Below are positions 7,986 through 16,267 of a stretch of 26,498 nt of DNA, piece by piece. The position numbers and the translations under genes are program-made. Numbering within the stretch: position 1 is the stretch's first letter; each line of letters starts with the position of its first letter. The DNA is from DASUFE01 sp036274675. GTDB taxonomy: Bacteria > Pseudomonadota > Gammaproteobacteria > HTCC5015. The notes beneath the pieces are model-generated. The model worked only from the letters and a program-made list of their open reading frames with translations, ran no database searches and was not told where the DNA came from. The DNA lies in assembly GCA_036274675.1 (NCBI GenBank), contig DASUFE010000098.1, forward strand, positions 1 through 26,498, in the 5' to 3' direction.

Positions 7986-8006
7986 ATATGGTCTTTTAGA
8001 CCATAT
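7986..8006. promoter_or_regulatory. Operator-like inverted repeat ATATGGTC-N5-GACCATAT
   Basis: Two perfect 8-bp arms (7986-7993 and 7999-8006) flank TTTTA. The TGGTC/GACCA arms recall half-sites of dimeric repressors such as GntR-family proteins, but the spacing is not one I can assign. It sits between the divergent cytochrome gene and the minigene, so it could act on either. Confidence 0.45.
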
Positions 8007-8047
8007 GGTTATTAATTTTGTAAAATTTGCAACCAGAACCGGACAAT

Positions 8048-8069
8048 AGCTTTAATCCGGATTAAAGCT
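8048..8069. promoter_or_regulatory. Perfect 22-bp palindrome overlapping a candidate -10
   Basis: The arm AGCTTTAATCC (8048-8058) is followed directly by its exact complement GGATTAAAGCT (8059-8069), with no spacer. It overlaps the candidate -10 TTTAAT at 8051-8056 of a rightward promoter and lies 37 bp upstream of the minigene start. That placement is typical of a repressor operator. The regulator is not visible in the window. Confidence 0.5.
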
Positions 8070-8106
8070 CATACATTCAGATCAAAATCTATCGAAGGAA
8101 AAGATT

Positions 8107-8139
8107 ATGAATAAAACAATGAACACTCATCGTCTGTGA
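8107..8139 (+). CDS. 10-codon minigene or remnant of a lost gene
   Basis: ATG at 8107 opens the peptide MNKTMNTHRL, ended by TGA at 8137-8139. AAGGAA (8095-8100) is a strong ribosome binding site with a suitable spacing, stronger than those of many genes here. The same frame meets a second stop (TAA, 8155-8157) five codons later, just before the converging der stop at 8170, so there is no room for a full gene. It could be a leader peptide, a very short peptide gene, or the preserved 5' end of a deleted gene. Translation is not shown by sequence alone. Confidence 0.3.
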   Translation: MNKTMNTHRL

Positions 8140-8169
8140 ACAGCTGAGGTTGGCTAAAAAGGCGAGGCG

Positions 8170-9558
8170 TTATTTTTTAGTGCGCTTAAGCATCCGCCTG
8201 CGCTTGTATATCTGCCGTGGCGTCAGCGTATTGCGTTTGTCTTTGTATGGATTGTCACCGCTCTTGAACTGGACCAGCACGGGAGTTCCCTTGAGCTTGA
8301 GTTTCTTGCGGAAAAAATGCGCGAGATAGCGCTTGTAGTCGTCCGGCACCCGCTCGACCTGGTTGCCGTGTATAACGATCAGCGGCGGATTCTTCCCGCC
8401 CTGATGGGCGTAGCGAAGTTTGATCCGGTGCCCACGCACCAGTGGCGGCTGATGTACATAGAGCGCCTCTTCCAAAAGTTCTGTCAGCTTCGGCGTCGTG
8501 AAGTTGCGCATGGCTGATTTGTAAGCGCGGATCGAGGCTTCAAATAACAGGCCGACCCCGCTGCCGTGCAGGGCGGAGATAAAATGAGTTTCCGCGAAAT
8601 CCAGAAATCCCAGGCGCCGCTCCAGTTCGGATTTGACGCTCGCGCGTTGGTCCTCGCTCAGACCGTCCCACTTGTTCACTACCAGGACCAGAGCCCTGCC
8701 CTGTTCCAGCACGTCCCCCATCAGCGACATATCCTGGTCGGTCAGCCCTTCGCTGGCATCCAGCACCAGAAAAACCACATGCGCTTCCGCGATCGCCTGC
8801 AGGGATTTTATAACGCTGAATTTTTCGACGGCCTCGTAGACCTTGCCGCGCCGGCGGATGCCCGCCGTATCAATCAGGGTATATTGTTCTCCGTCACGTT
8901 CGAACGGTATGAAAATACTGTCGCGTGTAGTGCCGGGCTGATCGTATACCAGCACCCGCTCTTCACCGATCATGCGATTGAGCAGCGTCGATTTACCCAC
9001 ATTCGGACGCCCGATCATCGCAATGCGGATGCCGGGAGCCGCCGCCTCTTCCGCGGCGGCATCCGCTTGCGGTAAGGCGGCCAGCACGATGTTTATCATT
9101 TTATCGACGCCGCGACCGTGACTGGCTGCGATGGGCAGGGGCTCGCCCAGACCGAGCGCATAAAAATCATTGATCACCGTTTCCGCATTCAAACCGTCAA
9201 TCTTGTTCACAATCGTGAAAACCGGCTTCCCGGAACGGCGCAAGTTCTGTGCGATCATCTCATCCGCGGCGGTCAGGCCTTCGCGGGCATCCAGCAGGAA
9301 CAGCACCGCGTTTGATTCAGCGATGGCCTGCTGGGCTTGCTGCTGCATCAGGGCCTCGATTCCGGATTGGTTGCCGGTCAGGCCTCCCGTATCGACCACC
9401 AGATAACCCTGCCCGCCGAGCTGGCCGTCTCCATACTTACGATCACGAGTCAGTCCTGGATAGTTGGCGACCAGCGCGTCCTGGCTGCGGGTGAGGCAAT
9501 TGAACAAGGTCGATTTACCGACGTTCGGGCGGCCGACCAGTGCGATAACGGGTTTCAT
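8170..9558 (-). CDS. der: Ribosome biogenesis GTPase Der (EngA)
   Basis: Der is an essential GTPase with two tandem G domains that assists assembly of the 50S ribosomal subunit. At 462 residues it is family-sized. The first G domain has GRPNVGKS at 9-16, DTGG near 56-59 and NKID at 118-121. The second has GRPNVGKS at 183-190, a DTAG switch and NKWD. A KH-like C-terminal domain ends in a basic tail (RRRMLKRTKK). An Ala/Glu-rich linker joins the two G domains near 165-175. It is the last gene of the leftward rodZ-hisS-yfgM-bamB-der series, with a 130-bp gap after bamB. No clear Shine-Dalgarno precedes the ATG. A TATAAT at 9598-9603 (minus strand) in that gap could give it its own promoter, but I see no matching -35. 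Confidence 0.97.
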   Translation of the reverse strand: MKPVIALVGRPNVGKSTLFNCLTRSQDALVANYPGLTRDRKYGDGQLGGQGYLVVDTGGLTGNQSGIEALMQQQAQQAIAESNAVLFLLDAREGLTAADEMIAQNLRRSGKPVFTIVNKIDGLNAETVINDFYALGLGEPLPIAASHGRGVDKMINIVLAALPQADAAAEEAAAPGIRIAMIGRPNVGKSTLLNRMIGEERVLVYDQPGTTRDSIFIPFERDGEQYTLIDTAGIRRRGKVYEAVEKFSVIKSLQAIAEAHVVFLVLDASEGLTDQDMSLMGDVLEQGRALVLVVNKWDGLSEDQRASVKSELERRLGFLDFAETHFISALHGSGVGLLFEASIRAYKSAMRNFTTPKLTELLEEALYVHQPPLVRGHRIKLRYAHQGGKNPPLIVIHGNQVERVPDDYKRYLAHFFRKKLKLKGTPVLVQFKSGDNPYKDKRNTLTPRQIYKRRRMLKRTKK

Positions 9559-9688
9559 AATTTACGAATAAACCATCGGCACGCGGGGGGCATGAAAATT
9601 ATAATAAAAGGAAGCGCGGAGATTTTATGCACGGGAGAATTGCGCGTCCTCGCGGCGCCCGGCAAGAGTCTTCCCTCCCTTCACGGGG

Positions 9689-10849
9689 TCAGTCTTTATC
9701 CCCGTCGGCGAAGTGCCGGAGTTTCAGCGCGGTCAGACGCCCCTCACGATTCAGCACATAAGCGACATCGTCTACCACCAGGGGAGGCACAGTGATACCG
9801 TCGTCGCCGACGCGAACGCGCGCGACGAAACGGCCATCGGCCGTATCCAGCGCGTGCACATAGCCTTCAAAATCCCCGACAATCACCGCGCCGTCGAGCA
9901 AGGCGGTGCCGGATACAGGCCGGGCATGCAGTTTGTCCTGCATCCATATCGTCGCTCCAACCAGGCGGTCCAGAGACCAGATATGGCCGTTCTCATCCGC
10001 GACGTACAGATGGTCCTCGTCCATGCTCATCTCGTTGTACACGGAATTGTCCGTCGCCCAGATGATCTGGCCGCCTTCCATGTTCAATGCCACGATGCGT
10101 CCCTGGTAGGAGCCCGCATACAGTAATCCGCGATCGACCAGCACGGGCATATCGACATCCACCATGCGGGAAAGCTCGGAACGTCCATTGGGGATAGCCA
10201 CGGGCGTTTCCCATAACAGGCGCCCATCGCGTAAGGCCAGCGCGCTGAGACGGCCGTTATCCATGCCGGACAGCACGGCTCCCGCGACCAGTACCGGGCT
10301 GCTTGCCCCATGCAGACTGAGCGCGGGAACACTGTATTTATAAGACCATAGTTTGTCGCCCGTGGTGACGGCAAAGGCTTCCAGGCCACCGTCCACCGTG
10401 CGCGCTACGACGGCTCCCATGTCCACCGCTGGTATCGAGAGCATCAGGCTGCTCAATTTCGCACGCCAGGCTTCGCTGCCGTCTTTTTCATTGTAAGCGA
10501 CTATTTCGCCGTTGCTCGAACCGAGGATCAGCATGCCGTTGCCGCCGCCAACGCCCGCGGAAACAGCCAGCCCGGTTTTAACCTGCCATACGATCTTGCC
10601 GTTCGCGCGGTTGACGGCCGATAACAGGCCTTCATGATCAACCGCATACAGCGTTCCGCCGTCCAGATAGAGTTTCAGTTTCAGCAGATACTTGTCGGCG
10701 CCGTTTCCGGTATTGGTCGACCACAGTTTGACAAATTCCGCTTCCGGTTCGAAATCAACCAGCGGCGAAGGCGGTTCCGTCGTATCTTTGCCCGCGCATG
10801 CCGCAAGCCCGCACGCTAGAATCAGTAACGGCAGCCAGCGCTTACGCAT
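9689..10849 (-). CDS. bamB: Outer membrane protein assembly factor BamB (lipoprotein)
   Basis: BamB is the eight-bladed beta-propeller lipoprotein of the BAM complex, which folds beta-barrel proteins into the outer membrane. The 386-residue protein has a lipoprotein signal with the lipobox GLAAC, making Cys18 the lipidated residue. Repeated PQQ-like blades follow, with signatures such as LYAVDHEGLLSAVNRANGKIVW and GRIVALNMEGGQIIW. GGAG stands 7 nt before the ATG. The start overlaps the end of yfgM by 8 bp, so the two are very likely translationally coupled. YfgM is itself a periplasm-facing chaperone partner at the Sec translocon, which suits the pairing. Confidence 0.95.
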   Translation of the reverse strand: MRKRWLPLLILACGLAACAGKDTTEPPSPLVDFEPEAEFVKLWSTNTGNGADKYLLKLKLYLDGGTLYAVDHEGLLSAVNRANGKIVWQVKTGLAVSAGVGGGNGMLILGSSNGEIVAYNEKDGSEAWRAKLSSLMLSIPAVDMGAVVARTVDGGLEAFAVTTGDKLWSYKYSVPALSLHGASSPVLVAGAVLSGMDNGRLSALALRDGRLLWETPVAIPNGRSELSRMVDVDMPVLVDRGLLYAGSYQGRIVALNMEGGQIIWATDNSVYNEMSMDEDHLYVADENGHIWSLDRLVGATIWMQDKLHARPVSGTALLDGAVIVGDFEGYVHALDTADGRFVARVRVGDDGITVPPLVVDDVAYVLNREGRLTALKLRHFADGDKD

Positions 10850-11492
10850 CAGTCGGCTCCGGCGGAGTCAGCTGGTCCAGCTTGTTCTGGATAAGTTGCC
10901 GGGTGTATGGAGCAATATCGGAAGCCGACAATGCCCGTTCATAGGCCTGGCGCGCGGTTTCAGGACTGCCTTTGGCAACCTGCAAATCCCCTCTCAATTC
11001 CTCGGCCACAGCGGTATAAGCTTCGGGATAATTTTCGTTCAACAGAGCTTCAGTCTGGCCGAAATTCCCCTGGGAAAGAAACAGACGGGCCAACCTGAGC
11101 TTGGCGGTGATTTTGATCTCGGGTTGATCTGCATTGCCGATCACCCATTCCAGATCCTTGACGGCACCATCGATATTATTCTGATCGACCGCCAGCTTCG
11201 CGGCGAGCAGGGCCGCCAGTGCGGCATAGGCGGTATCGTCATATTTGGAACGCAAGGTTTCAATAGTGGAAGTGTATTGATCGGCCGGCTGGTTACTGTC
11301 CATTTTCACCAGCATTTGCGTATACAGGGCGGAAGCCTCGGCAGCCTGCCGCGCCTTCTGGTCCTTCCAGTAGTTCCAGCCGAACAGCACGGCGACGCCG
11401 ATAAAGAGGCCAAACAATACGGAAGGGCCGTTTTCCTTCCACCATGCTTTCAGGTTCTCGATCTGCTCTTCTTCGCTGTGTTGAACGCTCAT
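10842..11492 (-). CDS. yfgM: YfgM-family periplasmic TPR protein (ancillary SecYEG translocon subunit)
   Basis: YfgM is anchored in the inner membrane with a periplasmic tetratricopeptide domain and works with PpiD at the Sec translocon. The protein is 216 residues. It has an acidic cytoplasmic start (SEEEQIENLKAWWKENG), one membrane segment at about 23-40 (PSVLFGLFIGVAVLFGW), and TPR-like helices to the end, including AKLRLARLFLSQGNF and ARQAYERAL. It lies 21 bp after hisS and overlaps bamB by 8 bp, the usual hisS-yfgM-bamB order. AAGGTGG is found about 10 nt before the ATG. Confidence 0.93.
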   Translation of the reverse strand: MSVQHSEEEQIENLKAWWKENGPSVLFGLFIGVAVLFGWNYWKDQKARQAAEASALYTQMLVKMDSNQPADQYTSTIETLRSKYDDTAYAALAALLAAKLAVDQNNIDGAVKDLEWVIGNADQPEIKITAKLRLARLFLSQGNFGQTEALLNENYPEAYTAVAEELRGDLQVAKGSPETARQAYERALSASDIAPYTRQLIQNKLDQLTPPEPTDA

Positions 11493-11513
11493 TTCGTAAT
11501 GCCACCTTGGTAA

Positions 11514-12782
11514 TTATTCAAAATAAGATTGCAGTGCCTTGACCAGTTCGCTTCTGCCGATACGCCGCTGTTCCTGGCCGCGCAAGGGTTTTATCGTCAC
11601 CTCGCCGGCGGCCAATTCTTCGTCGCCGATAATGACCGCCAGATGGGCTCCGCTACGGTCGGCGCGTTTCAGCTGGTTCTTGAGGCCGGCAGAGCCGCAA
11701 TGATACACGATAGATCGCTCAGGCATGGCATTTCTCAGCTCTTCGGCCAGGACCAGACCGGCACCCTCCCCGGCGGCGGTCGCATTCAGGACATATATAT
11801 CGGGGGCAAGTTCAGAGGGGCCGCTGTTCTGTTGGCCGATCAGAGCAGAAAGCCGCTCCAGACCGATAGCAAAGCCGATCGCGGGAGTCGGCGACCCTCC
11901 CAGCTGTTCAACCAGCCCATCATAGCGTCCGCCCGCGCACACGGTTCCCTGAGCCCCCAGGTCGCCGGTAATCCACTCGAAGACGGTCAGGTTGTAGTAG
12001 TCCAGCCCCCGTACCAGCCTTGGATTGACCTCATGGACGATTCCGGCCTGGTCCAGCAGCCGCCGCAGCCCATCGAAATGGGCGCGCGATTCAGCTCCCA
12101 TAAACTCCGAAAAAGCCGGCGCCGCCGCGATCAGCGGCTTCAGCTCAGGGTTCTTGCTGTCCAGAATCCGCAGTGGATTTTTGTCCAGGCGTTTCAGGCT
12201 GTCCTCGTCGAGCCGGTCTTTATGCTGGCCGAAGAAACCGGTCAGGGCGCGCCGGTAGGCTGACCTCTCTTCGCCTGAACCCAGTGAATTGATCTCCAAT
12301 CGTACGTTCTTAAGCCCCAGCATGCTCCACAGGCGCGCCGTCATCATGATCAATTCCGCATCGATATCAGGCCCCGCCATGCCGAATGCCTCCACCCCGA
12401 TCTGGCGGAACTCGCGATAACGGCCTTTCTGTGGACGTTCATGCCGGTACATGGTGCCGATGTACCACAGACGCACGGTCTGATTGTGCAGCAACCCGTG
12501 TTCGATTCCCGCGCGCACGCAACCGGCGGTGCCTTCTGGGCGCAAGCTCAGGCTGTCGCCGTTGCGGTCTTCGAAGGTATACATTTCCTTCTCGACGATA
12601 TCGGTCACATCGCCGATGGATCGCGCGAACAGTTCGGTTCTCTCAAGGACCGGAGTGCGTATCTCCTGATAGCCGTAACTCGCCATCAGCCGCATGAGCA
12701 CCGCCTCCAGACGCTGCCAGGCAGCCGTATCCGCAGGCAGAATATCGTGCATACCACGAATGGACTGGAGCTTATTGGACAT
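11514..12782 (-). CDS. hisS: Histidyl-tRNA synthetase
   Basis: This class II synthetase charges tRNA-His with histidine in the cytoplasm. It has 422 residues, the normal bacterial length. Motif 1 is around RTPVLERTELFARSIG, and motif 2 contains HERPQKGRYREFRQIGVEAFG. The histidine-specific segments LVRGLDYYNLTVFEW and GGRYDGLVEQLGG are present, followed by motif 3 (GFAIGLERL) and the anticodon-binding domain. The ATG at 12780-12782 gives MSNKLQSIRGMHDILP, a typical start, although no clear Shine-Dalgarno is visible. rodZ ends only 22 bp upstream, so there is no room for ispG, which occupies this spot in many relatives. Confidence 0.98.
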   Translation of the reverse strand: MSNKLQSIRGMHDILPADTAAWQRLEAVLMRLMASYGYQEIRTPVLERTELFARSIGDVTDIVEKEMYTFEDRNGDSLSLRPEGTAGCVRAGIEHGLLHNQTVRLWYIGTMYRHERPQKGRYREFRQIGVEAFGMAGPDIDAELIMMTARLWSMLGLKNVRLEINSLGSGEERSAYRRALTGFFGQHKDRLDEDSLKRLDKNPLRILDSKNPELKPLIAAAPAFSEFMGAESRAHFDGLRRLLDQAGIVHEVNPRLVRGLDYYNLTVFEWITGDLGAQGTVCAGGRYDGLVEQLGGSPTPAIGFAIGLERLSALIGQQNSGPSELAPDIYVLNATAAGEGAGLVLAEELRNAMPERSIVYHCGSAGLKNQLKRADRSGAHLAVIIGDEELAAGEVTIKPLRGQEQRRIGRSELVKALQSYFE

Positions 12783-12804
12783 AAAGGGAAAATTATTGAA
12801 TTTA

Positions 12805-13818
12805 TTATTGAGGCTGGGCTGGCGACTCGACGGAGAAGCGGGCGCTGTTATTGCTTCTGATATAAGGCTCGGAATTCACGAACTGTCCGTTGACGGAAAC
12901 ATCGACATGGTTGGCATCACCGATGGTGACATCGAACGGCGCCTGCCCTCTGACGGATAATGACTGGGTCTGGGCGTCGAACAAGCCATAAACGAGTCGC
13001 GCGCCGTTGGCATCCAGTACTTCGATCCAGGATATGCCGTCGAGAACCATGCTCAGCCGGTCATCACCGATTCGCGCATCTTTTATTACAGGTTTTTCCG
13101 GTGCCGCCGGTTTTTCTTCGGCGGGTGCGGGTTTTTCCTGGACAGGTGCGGTAACAGGCGGAGCCACCCGCGGTTCCTGAGCAGCCGGCGCGACCGGTGT
13201 CGGAACAGGTGTCGCGGAAGCCGCCGGAGTTTGCGGCTGCGGCTGAGCGGCGGGTAAAGAGCCGTTCCCCGACGCCACATCCGCCGGTTCGACCGCATCG
13301 GGTGTCTCGCCGCGAGGTTCATGCAGGACAGGATCCGCTTGCTGTAACGGATCCGCAACAACCGGAGAGTTCAAAGAAGATGAGTCGGCAATAACTCCGG
13401 AAGAAGACGTCAATGCCGTATCCGGAGTATCCAGGAGCAAATTTTCCATCAGCAGCCAGCCGCCAACGACGACCATAATCAAGGAAAGTACGATGGCGGT
13501 CCCCGCCCACATCAGGCGTGCGTCGCGTTCCTGTTTGGACGCGGCCACCAAGTGCACCGAAGCCACCAGATCGGGATCCGATTTGGCCTGAACGTTATAG
13601 CGTGCGATCAGGGTATCGGGTTCGCAGCGGACCAGCTGGGCGTAGGCGCGGATGTAGCCGCGTACATAGGCAGGAGCCGGCAGCACCTTCGCATCTTCTC
13701 CCTCGATCGCTTCTATCAGGCGGGGATCCAGATGCAGGGCGTCGGCCACCGCCTGCAGCGACATGCCGGAGCGTTCGCGAGCCGTCTTCAATTCATGACC
13801 GTAGCTGTTGTAATCCAT
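12805..13818 (-). CDS. rodZ: Cytoskeleton protein RodZ
   Basis: RodZ links the MreB cytoskeleton to the cell-wall elongation machinery. The 337-residue protein has a cytoplasmic HTH_25 domain at about 6-75 (GHELKTARERSGMSLQAVADALHL, with VRGYIRAYAQL). One membrane segment follows at about 103-125. A long low-complexity periplasmic linker rich in Pro, Ala and Glu runs from about 150 to 245. The C-terminal domain (DUF4115 type) contains WIEVLDANGARLVYGLF. The ATG at 13816-13818 gives MDYNSYGHEL; only a weak ribosome binding site precedes it. It lies 27 bp downstream of pilW, as in other gammaproteobacteria. Confidence 0.93.
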   Translation of the reverse strand: MDYNSYGHELKTARERSGMSLQAVADALHLDPRLIEAIEGEDAKVLPAPAYVRGYIRAYAQLVRCEPDTLIARYNVQAKSDPDLVASVHLVAASKQERDARLMWAGTAIVLSLIMVVVGGWLLMENLLLDTPDTALTSSSGVIADSSSLNSPVVADPLQQADPVLHEPRGETPDAVEPADVASGNGSLPAAQPQPQTPAASATPVPTPVAPAAQEPRVAPPVTAPVQEKPAPAEEKPAAPEKPVIKDARIGDDRLSMVLDGISWIEVLDANGARLVYGLFDAQTQSLSVRGQAPFDVTIGDANHVDVSVNGQFVNSEPYIRSNNSARFSVESPAQPQ

Positions 13819-13845
13819 TTTCTATACCCAGGCCTTCAACACGGC

Positions 13846-14583
13846 TTACTTGGTGCCGCGCAGAAAGGCCGCCTCCTCCGAATCCGGAAATTTATTTTTC
13901 AGCAGCAGCGAATAACTCGCTTCCTCATTGCGCCGCCCCAGCGACCGCGCTACGCGCACGGCCAGCCAGAGGCTGGCCGGAGTATGGTTGGCGTAACGCT
14001 CAAACTTCTGCAGGTTGGCCTGCGCCTGGGCATACTTGCGTTTTGTGTACTGTAAATTGGCCATTTCAAACAAGGCGTCCGGAAATTTCGGATTGGCCTG
14101 GAGCGCCTTTCCGAAATAGGCTTCGGCCTGAGCTTCGTCCTTGTTCTTTAGACTGCAGCGGCCGGCATTGGTGTAGGCGAATTCCGGCGTTTTATACAGC
14201 GGGTCCCGCAGCGCAGCCATAAACTGTTTGTCGGCTTCCTTGAACTTGTTCTGGCTGCACAGGAAAATACCGTAATTGTTCAGCGTTCCCGAATCGTTGG
14301 GATCGAGACTCAGGGCTTTCTTGAAATGCTTTTGGGCCTTTCCCATTTCCCCCAGCCTGCTCATGAGCAAGGCGTAACCGGAATGCGCCGCCGACAGGCC
14401 AGGGTCCTGTTTGAGCGCCTTCTCGAACTTCATTTTGGCCAGGTCCAGGTCACCTTGGGCCAGATAACCGCTGCCCAACTGGGCATTGATTTCCGCCGCT
14501 TTATCCAGATCGACCGCCGGCCGGGTGGTGGTACAGGCCGCCAGTACCAGGATCAAGACCAGACCGTACGCCAGATGTTTCAT
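13846..14583 (-). CDS. pilW: Type IV pilus biogenesis/stability lipoprotein PilW (PilF)
   Basis: PilW/PilF is the outer-membrane pilotin needed to assemble the PilQ secretin of type IV pili. The 245-residue protein starts with a lipoprotein signal whose lipobox is VLAAC, so Cys17 is lipidated. At least four TPR units follow, for example NAQLGSGYLAQGDLDLAKMKFEKAL and SAHSGYALLMSRLGEMGKAQKHFKKAL. AAGG stands 6 nt before the ATG. The gene lies between rlmN and rodZ, its usual place. No other pilus genes are in the window, so the role is inferred from family and position. Confidence 0.92.
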   Translation of the reverse strand: MKHLAYGLVLILVLAACTTTRPAVDLDKAAEINAQLGSGYLAQGDLDLAKMKFEKALKQDPGLSAAHSGYALLMSRLGEMGKAQKHFKKALSLDPNDSGTLNNYGIFLCSQNKFKEADKQFMAALRDPLYKTPEFAYTNAGRCSLKNKDEAQAEAYFGKALQANPKFPDALFEMANLQYTKRKYAQAQANLQKFERYANHTPASLWLAVRVARSLGRRNEEASYSLLLKNKFPDSEEAAFLRGTK

Positions 14584-14632
14584 AAATCGCCTTAACCCCG
14601 CAAATCCGCTGACCGTATAGACTACTACAATC

Positions 14633-14650
14633 CCCTGTACGACTACAGGG
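14633..14650. other. Hairpin between rlmN and pilW
   Basis: CCCTGTA (14633-14639) and TACAGGG (14644-14650) form a perfect 7-bp stem with a 4-nt loop in the 87-bp gap between rlmN and pilW. No T-run follows on the minus strand, so it is more likely an mRNA stability or processing element than a terminator. Confidence 0.35.
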
Positions 14651-14670
14651 TGACTCGCAAATGCCCCCAG

Positions 14671-15798
14671 TCAGAAGGCGGTATGCGCGCCTGGGCGGGG
14701 TTCCACGAATTTGAGATGACGCCGGCTGCGGTCCTGCACCTGGCCGACCAGCTGCCCGCAGGCCGCGTCGATATCCTCGCCCCGTGTCTTTCGGATAGTC
14801 GCCACATATCCCTGCTGCAACAGGATTTCGCCGAAACGCTCGATATCGGCATCGGCCGACCGTACATATCCGGCGTTATGAAAGGGATTGAAGGGGATCA
14901 GATTGATCTTGCTCGGGATGCCCTGCAGAATTTTGGCCAGCTGCCGGGCATGCTCGGGACTGTCGTTGACGCCTTTCAACATTACATATTCAAAGGTAAT
15001 GCGTCTTCTGGCCTGACTACCCTCCAAATATCTCCGGCAAGCGTCCAGCAATTCGGCCAGCGGGAATTTCCTGTTCAGCGGCACCAGCTGATCGCGCAGC
15101 TCGTCGTTCGGCGCATGCAGGGAAATAGCGAGACTGACATCGCTCTCCTGGCGCAGCTTGTCGATGACGGGCACTACGCCGGCGGTACTCAGGGTGACGC
15201 GCCGCTTGCTGAGGCCGTAGGCGTTGTCATCGAGCATCAACCGCAGGGCGGGCACCACATTATTGAAGTTCAGCAAGGGCTCGCCCATGCCCATTAATAC
15301 GATATTGGTAATGGCGGCGGGATCCAGTCCCGCCTCGGCCAACAGCCGGCGCGCCAGCCAGACCTGGCCTATGATCTCCCCGGTGCTCAGATTGCGGTTG
15401 AAACCCTGCCGCGCGGTGGCGCAGAAGGAGCAGTCCAGGCTGCAGCCGACCTGCGAGGAGATGCAGAGGGTGCCCCGGTGATCTTCGGGTATGAATACCA
15501 TTTCGATCCCGTTCGCCGGCGCCTGCGGAGTTTCCACACTCAGCAGCCACTTACGCGTACCGTCGCGCGAAACCTGGCTCTGCACGACCCGCGGCGGCCT
15601 GATTTCCGTGAGCTCGCTGAGTCGGTTGCGCAAATCCTTGCTCAGATTCGACATGATGTCGAATTCGGCTACGCCCTGCTGGTGTATCCATTTCATGAGC
15701 TGCACGGCGCGGAACGGCTTTTCACCGATGGATTCGAAAAACCCCCGCAAGCCTTGCAGATCGAAATCCAGCAGATTGATTTTGGCTTGGGACGACAC
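14671..15798 (-). CDS. rlmN: Dual-specificity RNA methyltransferase RlmN (radical SAM)
   Basis: RlmN methylates C2 of adenosine 2503 in 23S rRNA and of A37 in some tRNAs. I place the start at the GTG at 15796-15798, because GGAG lies 6 nt upstream and the 375-residue product (MSSQAKINLLDFD) has family length. The open frame continues upstream into ndk, and those residues are unconserved. The radical SAM cluster motif CSLDCSFC has Cys119, Cys123 and Cys126. The two catalytic cysteines appear to be Cys112 (RGTLCISS) and Cys347 (DIDAACGQL). The SAM-binding GMGEPLLN is at 171-178. ndk ends 34 bp upstream on the same strand. Confidence 0.95.
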   Translation of the reverse strand: MSSQAKINLLDFDLQGLRGFFESIGEKPFRAVQLMKWIHQQGVAEFDIMSNLSKDLRNRLSELTEIRPPRVVQSQVSRDGTRKWLLSVETPQAPANGIEMVFIPEDHRGTLCISSQVGCSLDCSFCATARQGFNRNLSTGEIIGQVWLARRLLAEAGLDPAAITNIVLMGMGEPLLNFNNVVPALRLMLDDNAYGLSKRRVTLSTAGVVPVIDKLRQESDVSLAISLHAPNDELRDQLVPLNRKFPLAELLDACRRYLEGSQARRRITFEYVMLKGVNDSPEHARQLAKILQGIPSKINLIPFNPFHNAGYVRSADADIERFGEILLQQGYVATIRKTRGEDIDAACGQLVGQVQDRSRRHLKFVEPRPGAHTAF

Positions 15799-15832
15799 TA
15801 CAGGCTCCGCGTTATGAGTCAGGACCGCTACG

Positions 15833-16267
15833 TTACCGCGTACGGGGACATACTTTGACAGCGCCGCTGAAGAAAAACTCGATCTCGGTTTTGGCGTTCT
15901 GCGCGCTGTCCGAGCCGTGCACTGCGTTCTCATCGACGGTTTGCGCGAAATCCTTGCGGATGGTCCCGGGCGCCGCATCCTTGGGGTTGGTGGCCCCCAT
16001 CAGCTCGCGGTTCTTTGCAACCGCATTGTCGCCTTCGAGCACCTGAACCATGACGGGTCCGGAAATCATGAATGTCACTAGGTCATTGAAGAACGGCCGG
16101 CTCTTGTGAATTTCATAGAATTTTTCGGCTTGCTGTCGGCTCATGTGCAGCATTTGGGCGGCCACGATCTTAAGGCCGGCCTTTTCAAAACGGCGGTAAA
16201 TTTCGCCGATCAGGTTTTTAGCCACTCCGTCAGGCTTTATTATGGATAAGGTCTGTTCTATCGCCAT
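15833..16267 (-). CDS. ndk: Nucleoside diphosphate kinase
   Basis: Ndk moves the gamma phosphate between nucleoside triphosphates and diphosphates through a phosphohistidine. The 144-residue protein has the opening TLSIIKPDGVAKNLIG, the nucleotide-binding RELMGATNPKDAAPGTIR and the active-site His117 in NAVHGSDS. All key residues are present. GGAG is found 9 nt before the ATG. The 144-bp gap upstream, towards iscX, probably holds its promoter, since it contains AT-rich sequence, but I could not identify convincing hexamers. Placement between iscX and rlmN is conserved. Confidence 0.98.
   Translation of the reverse strand: MAIEQTLSIIKPDGVAKNLIGEIYRRFEKAGLKIVAAQMLHMSRQQAEKFYEIHKSRPFFNDLVTFMISGPVMVQVLEGDNAVAKNRELMGATNPKDAAPGTIRKDFAQTVDENAVHGSDSAQNAKTEIEFFFSGAVKVCPRTR

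Larger units (their letters stand above)
7760..8169. other. AT-rich intergenic island between the cytochrome gene and der
   Basis: About 410 bp without a normal gene, clearly richer in A+T than its surroundings from roughly 7860 to 8130. It holds the ribosome binding site and presumably the promoter of the leftward cytochrome gene. It also has three inverted repeats (7892-7907, 7986-8006, 8048-8069) and a rightward 10-codon minigene (8107-8139) with a good ribosome binding site. A candidate rightward promoter is TTGCAA (8027-8032), 18 bp, TTTAAT (8051-8056). The layout looks like a regulated promoter that has lost its gene, or a leader region. I see no tRNA or known riboswitch. Confidence 0.6.

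Noticed and set aside
9598..9603. TATAAT on the minus strand upstream of der as a separate promoter
   Set aside because: No acceptable -35 lies 16-18 bp upstream, so the hexamer alone is too weak to list as a feature.
15799..15978. 60-codon extension of rlmN into ndk
   Set aside because: These residues are Arg/Ser-rich, overlap ndk and match nothing in RlmN. The GTG at 15798 has a ribosome binding site and gives the usual length.
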